Source: Streptomyces sp. NBC_01198
GTDB taxonomy: Bacteria; Actinomycetota; Actinomycetes; Streptomycetales; Streptomycetaceae
Direction: 5' to 3'
Assembly: GCF_036010485.1 (NCBI RefSeq)
Contig: NZ_CP108568.1
Location: 3,122,001-3,186,000 of the forward strand
DNA: 64,000 bases
Positions 46,116 to 53,872 of the stretch are shown here, piece by piece. A model generated the notes under the pieces. It searched no databases, was not told the DNA's origin, and was given only the letters and a program-made list of their open reading frames with translations. The first letter of the stretch is position 1; every line of letters begins with the position of its first letter. A program made the translations under genes and the position numbers.

Positions 46116-46373
46116 TCAGACGTCGTGGGATGCGGCGTACGCGAGGAAGGAGGCCCAGGCCTCCGGGGTGAAGGCGAACCGGGGGCCCTGCGGGTCCTTG
46201 GAGTCCCGGACGAGTATCGCGCCGGTGGCGGCGGCGACCTCGATGCACTCCGGGCCGTCGTTCGTGCTGTAACTGCTCTTGACCCAGGCGACCTCGACGC
46301 AGTTAGGGCTGCTGTGGCTGCTCTTCGTCCAGACCTGTGCGTCAGCGGCTCTGGCAGAGGGCTTGAGGGTCAT
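46116..46373 (-). CDS. DUF397 domain protein with duplicated motif
   Basis: 85 residues. DUF397 proteins are small partners of XRE/DUF5753 regulators in actinobacteria. The usual motif WxKSSYS...CVEVA...VRDSKDPxGP..FTP..W..FL is present from residue 30 on. A shortened first copy ([15 protein letters not shown], 15-29) precedes it, so the N-terminal part of the domain is duplicated in tandem. The ATG overlaps the stop of the regulator gene by 4 nt, so the pair is co-translated. Confidence 0.88.
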   Translation of the reverse strand: MTLKPSARAADAQVWTKSSHSSPNCVEVAWVKSSYSTNDGPECIEVAAATGAILVRDSKDPQGPRFAFTPEAWASFLAYAASHDV

Positions 46374-47242
46374 ATCTCTCCCCGCAGTTTCTCGATGAAG
46401 GCCAGCGACTGGCGTGGCGTGAGGGCCTGCGCTCGGATCATGCCATACCGCATCTCCAGAACCTGGACCTCCTTCGGATCGGAGACCAGACGACTGGTGA
46501 GCTGGACTTCGTTGTGACCAACTGCCATGCCCTCATTGAGCTTCAGCACCTGGAGGGAGCCTCCCAACCCGGCATGCTCCTCGGTATCGGTGGGCATCAC
46601 CTGGATCTCCACGTGCCGCAACTTTCCGAGGTCCAGCAAGCGTTCCAGCTGCCGTCGCAGAACCATCTTGCCTCCGACCGGCCGGCGAAGGACCGCCTCT
46701 TCCTGGACGAATGTCAGGAGCGGCGCGGGCCGCCGGTCGAAGATCGCCTGCCGGGCCATCCGCGCCGAGACCAGGCGGTCGATCTCATCCTCCGAATACG
46801 CCGGCTGGCGCTGGTAGAAGTTGGCGGCGGCGTATTCCTCGGTCTGGAGCAGGCCGTGCACGACGGTGTTGCCGTACGCCCCCAACTCGACGGCGTCAGC
46901 CTCCAGCTTGGCGAGGTCGCGGACCTTCTTCGGGTAGCGGGCCTCCGCAACGTCCGGTTTCATCGCCGCGAGGATGCCGCCCGCGTCCAGGACGCGGTCC
47001 GCGTTGTCGAGGAAGGCCGGTTTGGGGACGCGGGCGCCGCGCTCGACCTTGGAGACCATCTCCTCGCCGTAGCCGATGGCGGCGCCGAGTTCCGCCTGGG
47101 TGAGGCTCGCGGCTTCGCGCCACGCCTTGATCTGGCGGCCGACCGTTTTCATGACGCCGGTGGAGTCGTCCTCCAGGCCGGAGTCCCAGTCCGGCCCGTC
47201 CGCGCCGTCGGTCGTGTACGTCCTGCCTTCGTCTATCGCCAT
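46370..47242 (-). CDS. XRE-family regulator with DUF5753 domain
   Basis: 290 residues. The N-terminal helix-turn-helix ([34 protein letters not shown]) lies at about 37-75 after a short acidic extension; the rest is the DUF5753 ligand or partner domain ([26 protein letters not shown]). These proteins pair with DUF397 partners and control morphology or antibiotic genes in Streptomyces (for example the WhiJ and AbaA-type loci). Two palindromes overlap its promoter, suggesting self-regulation. Confidence 0.9.
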   Translation of the reverse strand: MAIDEGRTYTTDGADGPDWDSGLEDDSTGVMKTVGRQIKAWREAASLTQAELGAAIGYGEEMVSKVERGARVPKPAFLDNADRVLDAGGILAAMKPDVAEARYPKKVRDLAKLEADAVELGAYGNTVVHGLLQTEEYAAANFYQRQPAYSEDEIDRLVSARMARQAIFDRRPAPLLTFVQEEAVLRRPVGGKMVLRRQLERLLDLGKLRHVEIQVMPTDTEEHAGLGGSLQVLKLNEGMAVGHNEVQLTSRLVSDPKEVQVLEMRYGMIRAQALTPRQSLAFIEKLRGEI

Positions 47243-47265
47243 CGGGGCCCCCGCATGTGAGTTCG

Positions 47266-47299
47266 GTGCGTACTACGCACCGTAGACGCGTACGTCTAC
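47266..47299 (-). promoter_or_regulatory. Two adjacent palindromes, probable operators of the XRE/DUF397 pair
   Basis: GTGCGTACTACGCAC (47266-47280) is a perfect 15-nt palindrome at the predicted transcription start. GTAGACG-CGTA-CGTCTAC (47282-47299), 7-bp arms, lies between the -10 and -35 boxes. Both are 24 nt or more upstream of the XRE start codon. Confidence 0.6.
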
Positions 47300-47308
47300 G
47301 CATGTCAG
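47279..47308 (-). promoter_or_regulatory. Promoter of the XRE/DUF397 operon
   Basis: -35 CTGACA (47308-47303), 18-nt spacer, -10 TACGGT (47284-47279) on the minus strand. This gives a leader of about 30 nt. The rest of the 374-nt divergent gap (47243-47616) holds no gene. Confidence 0.5.
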
Positions 47309-47616
47309 GGGAAGTGACGGAATGTCACCCGTTCAGGATTACCCGGCCCCCGATGCGCCGGAACGTGGAGTTCCACGACCCGGTGGGGCCGGGCTCCGGT
47401 GGGGCACGCGGCCTGTAGGTGCTTTTAAAGAAACCGGGGGAAAGAACCCCCAACCAGGGGCGATGCGGCGGCCGTTAGTCCGAACGGGTGATCCGGTTCG
47501 AACGGGCTGGACAGCGGACCAGACCGGCGGCATACGCTCACGGCAAGCAACGGCCCCCGGCCGGGACTGGCATCCCGAACGAGGGCCTCACCACCAAGGA
47601 AGCAGACCTCTTCCCG

Positions 47617-48390
47617 ATGGCTGAACCACAGATTAGCGCGCCCACGCGCGCCCGCGGAGTCGTCCACGTACGGGTCCGGCACACCGACCGTTTCACCGTC
47701 GTCGGCCACCACCTGGCCCAGCACGGCGAGTTGACGCTGGCCGCGATAGGGCTCGCCGTGCACATCCAGTCGCTGCCCGAGGGCGCACGGGTGGACATCA
47801 AGACGCTGGCAGCGCGTTTCCCTGAGGGCGAGACGCGGATCGCCTCGGCTCTGCGGGAGCTGGAGGCGCACGGCTACCTGTCGCGGACGCGGGAACGGCT
47901 GCCGAGCAGGCGGGTGGTCACGCGCACGGTGGCGTACGACCGGCCGGGCGCGCGGCCGGAGGCGGCACCCGTACCGCCCGTACAGCGCGAGCCCCGGCGC
48001 GTACCAGAACCCGTACCGGAGCCCGCACCGGAGCCGGAGCCCGCCGCCGCCTCGCTGCTCACCGACCTCGGACGGCTCGACGACCGGCTGCGGCTCAGCG
48101 AGCGGGACGTACGGCGGCTGGCGCCCGCGGTGACGGAGTGGCTGGCCCGGGGAGTGGACGCCGACGCCGTACGCAGGGCGCTGACCAGCGGGTTACCGCC
48201 CACACCCCGGCATCCCGCGGGCCTGCTGGCGCACCGTCTCGCCGCCCTCCCGCCGCCCCGGCCGCCCGCGCCACCGCCGCGCGACCCGCTGCAGAACTGC
48301 GACGGCTGCGAGCGGGCGTACCGCGCCCCCGCGCCGGGCGGCCGGTGCGGGGACTGCCGCAGCTCGTCCCGCGAGCCGCGCGCCGCGTGA
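47617..48390 (+). CDS. Winged-helix DNA-binding protein with C-terminal zinc-knuckle-like motif
   Basis: About 257 residues. The N-terminal third is a winged helix (LTLAAIGLAVHIQSLPEGAR; DIKTLAARFPEGETRIASAL; LEAHGYLSRTR), similar to replication-initiator or GntR-like folds common in Streptomyces hypothetical proteins. A long Pro/Glu/Ala linker follows, then a helical part and a Cys-rich end ([21 protein letters not shown]) that could bind zinc. The start is ATG 47617 with AAGGA about 16 nt upstream, a rather long spacing. The target is unknown. Confidence 0.75.
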   Translation: MAEPQISAPTRARGVVHVRVRHTDRFTVVGHHLAQHGELTLAAIGLAVHIQSLPEGARVDIKTLAARFPEGETRIASALRELEAHGYLSRTRERLPSRRVVTRTVAYDRPGARPEAAPVPPVQREPRRVPEPVPEPAPEPEPAAASLLTDLGRLDDRLRLSERDVRRLAPAVTEWLARGVDADAVRRALTSGLPPTPRHPAGLLAHRLAALPPPRPPAPPPRDPLQNCDGCERAYRAPAPGGRCGDCRSSSREPRAA

Positions 48391-48498
48391 CGCCACGGCG
48401 GACCGGTCCGTACACACCGCCCGGGCGGCCGGACAGCCGACCGCCGTACGGGCTGCGGCGCTGGTCGTAGGGGGCGGGGCGCGGCCACCCTCGGTGAG

Positions 48499-48924
48499 GT
48501 GAACGACACCTCCACCCCCGAACTCGCCCCGCCCGCACGCCGGTTCAGCGTCCAGTTGTCCGCCACCCGCAGGGGCGCCCAGCGCGCCCGCGTGCTGGCG
48601 GTGAGCCAACTCGCCGACTGGCGGCTGCCGTCCGGGGCCGCGGCCCACATCGTCGCCGAACTCGCCGCGAACGCCGCCCTGCACGGCCGCGTACCCGGCC
48701 GGGACTTCCGCCTCGCCCTGTCCGTCACCGGCACCCTCCTGCGCGTCGAGGTCACCGACCCCCGCGGCGAACGCCTCCCCGCCGTCCCCCGCCCGACCGA
48801 CGGCGACGCCGAGTCGGGCCGCGGCCTCCTCCTCGTCACCGCCCTCGCCGTCCGCTGGGGCGTGACCTCGGGCCCGTACCCGTCGAAGACGGTGTGGGCC
48901 GAGGTGGACGTCAGCACGGAGTGA
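48499..48924 (+). CDS. ATP-binding protein, anti-sigma-type HATPase
   Basis: 141 residues, a lone GHKL ATPase domain of the SpoIIAB/RsbW type. The N box is AELAANAALHGRVPGRDF and the G box ESGRGLLLVTALA. Streptomyces has dozens of these, acting as anti-sigma kinases or in conservon-type systems. The GTG start has no strong ribosome site. It is downstream of the winged-helix gene on the same strand (108-nt gap). Confidence 0.85.
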   Translation: MNDTSTPELAPPARRFSVQLSATRRGAQRARVLAVSQLADWRLPSGAAAHIVAELAANAALHGRVPGRDFRLALSVTGTLLRVEVTDPRGERLPAVPRPTDGDAESGRGLLLVTALAVRWGVTSGPYPSKTVWAEVDVSTE

Positions 48925-48982
48925 CCAGCCCGGCAGCGTTAGCATGCGCACCGGACTCCGCGCACCGGAAGGGGAACGTGCC

Positions 48983-49558
48983 GTGATGCCCGCCCCGAGC
49001 GGCCCGCCGCACTATCCGGCCCTGCGGGCGATCGTCGAGCGGCTGCGGTCCGCCGTGCCCGGCAAGCTGGAGATCACCAGGGAAGGCATCGTCCACGACG
49101 CGCGCTCCCCGCTCGGACCGCACGAGCTGACCGCCGCCCGTGTCAGCCGCCGGCTGGAGAAGGTCATGCCGGAAGGCCTGCTCGCCCACACCGGAACCCC
49201 CGACGTGGAGGATGTCCACGAGGGCGTGATGCGGCACCCGGACGTCATGGTGATCGCCGAGGCGGACATGGAGGTCGAGGGGTCCTTCGACCCCGCCACG
49301 CTGCTGGCCGCCATCGAAGTGGTCTCGCGCTCGAACCCGGACAACGACTGGGTGGGCAAGATGCGGGACTACCCGCTGCTGGGCATCCCGCTCTACGTCC
49401 TCTTCGACCCGCGCACCGGCGAGGGCGCCGTCCTCTCCGACATCCACCCGACGCCGAACGGCCCCCGGTACGCGAGCCGGACGGACTTCGTCTACGGGGA
49501 GGACGTCGCCATCGGGGAGTGGACGATCTCCACGGTGGACCTGCCGCGGTATCGGTAG
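48983..49558 (+). CDS. Uma2 family (DUF820) protein
   Basis: 191 residues, the second Uma2-like protein in the island. RHPDVMVIAEADME and AIEVVSRSNPDNDW carry the acidic active-site residues, and VGKMRDYPLLGIPLYVLFD the Lys. It is not a recent copy of the 41.6-kb protein; the sequences differ throughout. The start is GTG 48983 or ATG 48986, about 10 nt after GGAAGGGGA. It overlaps nothing and is convergent with a NUDIX gene. Confidence 0.82.
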   Translation: MMPAPSGPPHYPALRAIVERLRSAVPGKLEITREGIVHDARSPLGPHELTAARVSRRLEKVMPEGLLAHTGTPDVEDVHEGVMRHPDVMVIAEADMEVEGSFDPATLLAAIEVVSRSNPDNDWVGKMRDYPLLGIPLYVLFDPRTGEGAVLSDIHPTPNGPRYASRTDFVYGEDVAIGEWTISTVDLPRYR

Positions 49559-49578
49559 CGGCCAGGGCGCGTCAGGCG

Positions 49579-50061
49579 TCAGTTCGGGACGAAGCCGAGG
49601 TCGATCGGGGTCGCGGGCGGGCCCTCGGTGCGGAGGGTCGCGAGGAGGGACGAGAGCTGCGGGGGCCACATCGCCTCGGTGGCGGCGGCGAGCTCGTCCG
49701 GGGACCACCAGCGGCCGTGCTGGATGCGGTCCGCCGCGTGGGCGTCGCCGAGGTCGCCGAGCAGGTCGCGGCGCGGGCCGTGCGCCAGGTAGATGTGCTC
49801 GTGCTGGCGTACCCGCACCCCGACCCGGGTGAAGTCGTGCTCCCACAGCCACAGCAGCGGGCCCAGGTCGAGATCCGCCCAACCGGTCTCCTCGCGCAGC
49901 TCCCGCAGCGCCGCCTGCTCCGGGGTCTCCCCCGGGTCCATACCGCCGCCGGGCATGGACCAGTGGATGCCGGCCTCCTCGTTGTCGTAGCGGAACATGT
50001 AGACCGACCCGCTGGGGTCAAGCACGGCAACTCTGGCCGCCTGCCTGGCAATTCGCATCAT
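49579..50061 (-). CDS. NUDIX hydrolase
   Basis: 160 residues. The NUDIX box GGMDPGETPEQAALRELREE (with TGW after it, about residues 39-61) is complete, so it should hydrolyse a nucleoside diphosphate linked to another moiety using Mg2+. The substrate is not predictable. It is divergent from the phosphotransferase-like gene at 50126. Confidence 0.92.
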   Translation of the reverse strand: MMRIARQAARVAVLDPSGSVYMFRYDNEEAGIHWSMPGGGMDPGETPEQAALRELREETGWADLDLGPLLWLWEHDFTRVGVRVRQHEHIYLAHGPRRDLLGDLGDAHAADRIQHGRWWSPDELAAATEAMWPPQLSSLLATLRTEGPPATPIDLGFVPN

Positions 50062-50125
50062 CCAAGCCTGCCAGGCCCGGCATATTGCCGCGCCCCCGAC
50101 CCGCGCGAGGCCGTAGCGTGGCCGG

Positions 50126-50671
50126 GTGACGACTCAGGTGATCGTGCTCAACGGCGGGTCCAGCTCGGGCAAGTCCTCGCTCGCCCGCGGCCTGCAGGCG
50201 GTGCTGCCCGACCCGTGGCTGACCTTCGGCGTGGACGACTTCGTGGAGGCGCTGCCCGCCGCCCTCCAGGCCTCGGACACCGGCATCGCCTTCTCCCCGG
50301 AGGGCGCCGTGTCGGTGGGCCCCGCCTTCCGCGACCTGGAGGCGGCCTGGATCACCGGCATCGCCGCGATGGCCAGGGCGGGCGCCCGCGTCATCGTCGA
50401 CGAGGTCTTCCTCGGCGGCCCCGAGTCCCAGGGGCGCTGGCGGCAGGCGCTGGGCGACCTGCCGGTGCTGTGGGTGGGCGTGCGCTGCGACCCCGTGACC
50501 GCGGCCACCCGCGAGGCCGCCCGCGGCGACCGTACGGCAGGCATGGCCGCGCTCCAGGCGGAGCTGGTGCACCGGGGCGTGACGTACGACCTGGAGGTCG
50601 ACACCACGCACACCGGGTGGGCGGACTGCGCCCACACGATCGCCGGACACGTCGCCGCCGGCCGGCCGTAG
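50126..50671 (+). CDS. Chloramphenicol phosphotransferase-like protein
   Basis: 181 residues, a P-loop kinase of the CPT family. Walker [10 protein letters not shown] is at 10-18. Asp37 (in GVDDF) corresponds to the catalytic Asp37 of S. venezuelae chloramphenicol 3-O-phosphotransferase. VDEVFLGG and [14 protein letters not shown] are family blocks. CPT gives resistance in a chloramphenicol producer, but most homologues are annotated by similarity only, so actual drug phosphorylation is uncertain. It starts at GTG 50126. Confidence 0.88.
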   Translation: MTTQVIVLNGGSSSGKSSLARGLQAVLPDPWLTFGVDDFVEALPAALQASDTGIAFSPEGAVSVGPAFRDLEAAWITGIAAMARAGARVIVDEVFLGGPESQGRWRQALGDLPVLWVGVRCDPVTAATREAARGDRTAGMAALQAELVHRGVTYDLEVDTTHTGWADCAHTIAGHVAAGRP

Positions 50672-50683
50672 GGGGTCGTACGC

Positions 50684-51127
50684 ATGCCTCGCAAAGAGAG
50701 CGCCGCCCGCCGCCTCGTCGTCGGCGACTCCACCTACCTGTGGTCGGTGCGGCACGCGCACCACGTCGTGAACGCCAACGGCACGCACTGCGTCGAGTCC
50801 GTCGTCCTGCGCCGGGACGGCGACCACGGCTCGCTGCGGATCGCCTTCGTCCCCGGCCCGGGCCGCTACGTCCCCGACGGCTTCCTCCCGTCCGGCGCGG
50901 TCAGCACCGGCGACGGCGTCCTCAACCTGCACAAGCCCGGCACCGTACGCGCCCTGCTGGACGAGGCCCTGGCCCGGGGCTGGGACCCCGGCAGCCCGAA
51001 CGGCGAGACCCTGGACGGCTGGACCGTCTTCGCCACGGTCCTCGCGCGGCGGGAGGCGGAGGCGGCCGCAGCGTCGGACCAGCAGGCCGGGTCGGCTCCG
51101 GCCCCGGCCCCGGACGCTCAGAGCTGA
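50684..51127 (+). CDS. Hypothetical protein
   Basis: 147 residues, 12 nt after the CPT-like gene and probably co-transcribed. It is soluble, with a beta-rich pattern (TYLWSVRHAHHVVNANGTHC; SLRIAFVPGPGRYVPDGFLP), conserved-looking aromatic and His residues and an Ala/Pro tail. I do not recognise the family. The final 10 nt overlap the convergent 72-aa gene. Confidence 0.7.
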   Translation: MPRKESAARRLVVGDSTYLWSVRHAHHVVNANGTHCVESVVLRRDGDHGSLRIAFVPGPGRYVPDGFLPSGAVSTGDGVLNLHKPGTVRALLDEALARGWDPGSPNGETLDGWTVFATVLARREAEAAAASDQQAGSAPAPAPDAQS

Positions 51128-51336
51128 TCGCGGCGGACGCGCACATACGTCCGCACGCCGTGCGCGTCGGTGATGTCGACGGTGACGCTCTCCCACTCCT
51201 CGGCCGGCTCCTGCGGCACCTCCCCCACCTGGTATTCGGCCGCCGCCAGCAGCTCCGGGTCGATCCGCACCCCGGTCAGCCGCTCGGCCGGCGCGAGGAC
51301 GGCCGCCCCGTGGTCGGCGGCGGTGGCTGCGGTCAT
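51118..51336 (-). CDS. Small hypothetical protein (72 aa)
   Basis: 72 residues starting MTAATAADHGAAVLAPAERL at ATG 51336. The second half (EWESVTVDITDAHGVRTYVR) is a probable beta hairpin. No membrane segment or known motif. It is convergent with and overlaps the end of the 147-aa gene. Confidence 0.5.
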   Translation of the reverse strand: MTAATAADHGAAVLAPAERLTGVRIDPELLAAAEYQVGEVPQEPAEEWESVTVDITDAHGVRTYVRVRRDQL

Positions 51337-51583
51337 GGCCGCATCCTGCCACCGGCCTGTGACAGCCGTGATCTGGATGGACGCGCCCGATCGTGTGACC
51401 CCCGGCGGCCCCCTCGTCCCACTCCCCGCCCCTGCCGGCCCGGCGGCCCGCGGCCGTCGCGGACGGCGGCCGGGTGGCGGACCGGCGGGCGCTTCATAGG
51501 CTCGTGGGAGTCGGCCGCCGGCTCTTAGGAGCAGGCCGCCGCGCGCCCGGCCCCGCTGCCGCCCGTCCCGAAGGAGAGCCGCC

Positions 51584-52090
51584 ATGACCGCTTCCGCCAC
51601 CCCCGGGTCCACCCGGCGATCGGACGGGGATCTCGCCGGTTTCCGGGCGTCCCCGGAGTTCGCCGAGGCGCTCCAGCAGATCGTGGTGGACCTGATCGAG
51701 CTGAACCTCCAGGGCAAGCAGGCCCACTGGAACGTGGTCGGCCACAACTTCCGGGACCTGCACCTGCAACTCGACGAGATCGTCGACGACGCCCGCGAGG
51801 CGACCGACACCATCGCCGAGCGCATGCGGGCGCTCGGGTCGGTGCCCGACGGCCGCTCCGACACGGTGACCGCGACCACCACGCTCCCCGGCTACCCGTC
51901 GGGCGAGCAGAGCGTGGCCGCCGTGGTCGACCTGGTCACCGCCCGCCTGCGGGCCACCGTCGGCACCCTGCGCACCGTCCACGACCAGGTCGACCGCGAG
52001 GACCCCTCGACGGCCGACCTGCTGCACACGATCATCGACACGCTGGAGAAGCACGCCTGGATGGTGAGCGCCGAGAACCGCTCCGCCTGA
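51584..52090 (+). CDS. dps: Dps-family DNA starvation/ferritin-like protein
   Basis: 168 residues. The inter-subunit ferroxidase ligands His48, His60, Asp64, Asp75 and Glu79 have exactly the spacing of E. coli Dps (51, 63, 67, 78, 82), so iron and peroxide detoxification should be intact. It forms a 12-mer shell and may bind DNA through its N-terminal tail. Streptomyces has several Dps paralogues, so the symbol is generic. The ATG is about 8 nt after AAGGAGAG. It is convergent with the APH-like gene, 4 nt apart. Confidence 0.93.
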   Translation: MTASATPGSTRRSDGDLAGFRASPEFAEALQQIVVDLIELNLQGKQAHWNVVGHNFRDLHLQLDEIVDDAREATDTIAERMRALGSVPDGRSDTVTATTTLPGYPSGEQSVAAVVDLVTARLRATVGTLRTVHDQVDREDPSTADLLHTIIDTLEKHAWMVSAENRSA

Positions 52091-52094
52091 CCCG

Positions 52095-53015
52095 CTACCG
52101 CCCGCCGCCCACCGCGACCAGCCGCCCCAACGCCGCACGGGCCGGCGGCCCCCAGCTGGGCTTGCCCCCCGGGCGGCCGTGGACGCCCGCGTCGCCGATG
52201 AGCATGCCGGAGAGGGCCTTCCCCACCGCCCAGCCGCGGGCGCGGCGCAGCGTCGCCGGGTCGGCGGCCGGCCCGTAGGCGCGGTGGAAGGCCTCATCGG
52301 TCCCGTCCGGGAGCAGCAGCCAGGTGGCGGCGAGGTCGCAGGCCGGGTCGCCCGCGCACATGTCGCCGAAGTCGATGACGCCGCAGAAGGTGCCGTCCGC
52401 GGTGAGGGCGTTGGCCGGGTGCAGGTCGGCGTGCAGCCACAGGCGCGGGCCCGTCCACGCGGGCGCCGAGACCGCGTCCTCCCAGACCGCGCGGACAGCG
52501 TCCGGGTCGGCGACCAGACCCCGCTCCGTCGCCTCCGCCAGCTGCCGCGCGAATCCCTCGGCGCCCTCCGCCAGCCCCCCGTCGCGCCCCCTGGCGTGCG
52601 GCGCGTCGTCCGGGGCCGGCCGGTGCAGCGCCGCAAGGAAGCCGCCCAGCGCCCCGGCCGCCGCCGCACCCCGCGTGACCGGGACGCGATCGGCGGGCTC
52701 CCCCGGCACCCAGGTCGTGACGATCCACGGCCGCGGGAACCGCTCCGACGGCTCCCCCAGCCGCTGTGGAACGGGAACCGCCAGCGGCAGCCCCGGGGCC
52801 AGCCCGGGCAGCCAGGCGTACTCCTTGCGCAACAGCGCGTCCGCCCGCTCCGTGGCCCACGGCATCCGCACCGCCAGCCCGCCCCCGACCCGCCACAGCT
52901 GGTTGTCCCACCCCCGCGCCCCGAGCCGCACGTCCCGCCCGGCAAGGTCCGGATGCTGCTCCCGCAGAAGCTCCCGCACCAGCCCCGCCGTGATCTCGAC
53001 TCCGGAATCCCTCAC
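52095..53015 (-). CDS. Aminoglycoside phosphotransferase family protein (APH/choline kinase-like)
   Basis: About 306 residues with the kinase-like fold. The catalytic loop LWLHADLHPANALT and the metal-binding IDFGD (in CGVIDFGDMCAGDPACDLA) are both present. This family includes true aminoglycoside kinases but also many small-molecule kinases; resistance cannot be assumed. The start is GTG 53015; a TTG at 53024, 5-6 nt after GGGGGA, is also possible. Confidence 0.88.
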   Translation of the reverse strand: MRDSGVEITAGLVRELLREQHPDLAGRDVRLGARGWDNQLWRVGGGLAVRMPWATERADALLRKEYAWLPGLAPGLPLAVPVPQRLGEPSERFPRPWIVTTWVPGEPADRVPVTRGAAAAGALGGFLAALHRPAPDDAPHARGRDGGLAEGAEGFARQLAEATERGLVADPDAVRAVWEDAVSAPAWTGPRLWLHADLHPANALTADGTFCGVIDFGDMCAGDPACDLAATWLLLPDGTDEAFHRAYGPAADPATLRRARGWAVGKALSGMLIGDAGVHGRPGGKPSWGPPARAALGRLVAVGGGR

Positions 53016-53167
53016 GCCGCCCAACGCTATCCCCCACCGGGCCGAGGTCCCGTGGCCGTCCCGGCGTCCGTCGGACAGGCCGCTGGCCTGTCAGGGCGGT
53101 CGTGGTTTGTGGGCGGCAAAGCATAGGGTCGGCCGGACACACCCCTGCACATGTTCACGGAGGCGCC

Positions 53168-53872
53168 ATGCGCGCGACGACCAACGGCAGCGCGCTGCTG
53201 CGGCTGCGGAAGGTGAGCCGTACGTACGGCTCGCGGCGCGCGCTGCACCCGCTCGACCTGGACCTGGTGGCCGGGCAGTGTGTCGCCCTCTACGGGCAGA
53301 ACGGCTCGGGGAAGTCGACGCTGCTGCGGATAGCCGCCGGACGGGACGCTCCGACCAGCGGGGACGCGCTCTTCGCCGGGCGGGCGGTCAGCGAGGACGA
53401 CCCGGAGGTGCGGGCGAGGGTGGCCGTCGTCGGGGACACCGTGGCCTGCTACCCGGATCTCACCGTCCGCGAGCACCTGGAGCTGGTGACCGTCGCGCAC
53501 GCCGTGGACGACGCCGACGCCTGGATCGACCAGGTGCTCGCCGACCGGCGGCTCTCCGACCACGCCCGCGCCCTGCCCGGCTCGCTCTCCTCCGGGCAGC
53601 TCCAGTCGCTGCTGCTGGCGGCGGCCCTGGTGCGGCCGCGCGACCTGCTCATCCTGGACGAGCCCGAGCAGCGCCTCGACCCGGCCGCCAGGCGGCGGCT
53701 GGCCGAACTGCTCGTCGCCGAGAAGGGCGACGGCGTCGCGGTGCTGCTGGCCACCCACCAGCCCGACCTGGCCGAGGCGGTCGCCGACCGGATGATCGCG
53801 CTGGACGACGGCGAGGTCATAGCCGACGGGTCGCCTGCGGCGGTGCTGCGCGAGCTGGGCGTCCGCGGATGA
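53168..53872 (+). CDS. ABC transporter ATP-binding protein
   Basis: 234 residues, one complete ABC domain: Walker A GQNGSGKST, signature LSSGQ, Walker B LLILDEPEQ and the switch His in LLATHQPD. The signature LSSGQ (in place of LSGGQ) is a mild variant. The start is ATG 53168 after ACGGAGG. The next gene overlaps by ATGA and encodes the membrane partner. Confidence 0.93.
   Translation: MRATTNGSALLRLRKVSRTYGSRRALHPLDLDLVAGQCVALYGQNGSGKSTLLRIAAGRDAPTSGDALFAGRAVSEDDPEVRARVAVVGDTVACYPDLTVREHLELVTVAHAVDDADAWIDQVLADRRLSDHARALPGSLSSGQLQSLLLAAALVRPRDLLILDEPEQRLDPAARRRLAELLVAEKGDGVAVLLATHQPDLAEAVADRMIALDDGEVIADGSPAAVLRELGVRG

Noticed and set aside
41582..49558. The two Uma2 proteins as a recent duplication or a restriction system
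   Set aside because: Their sequences differ throughout and no methylase or other restriction gene adjoins them.
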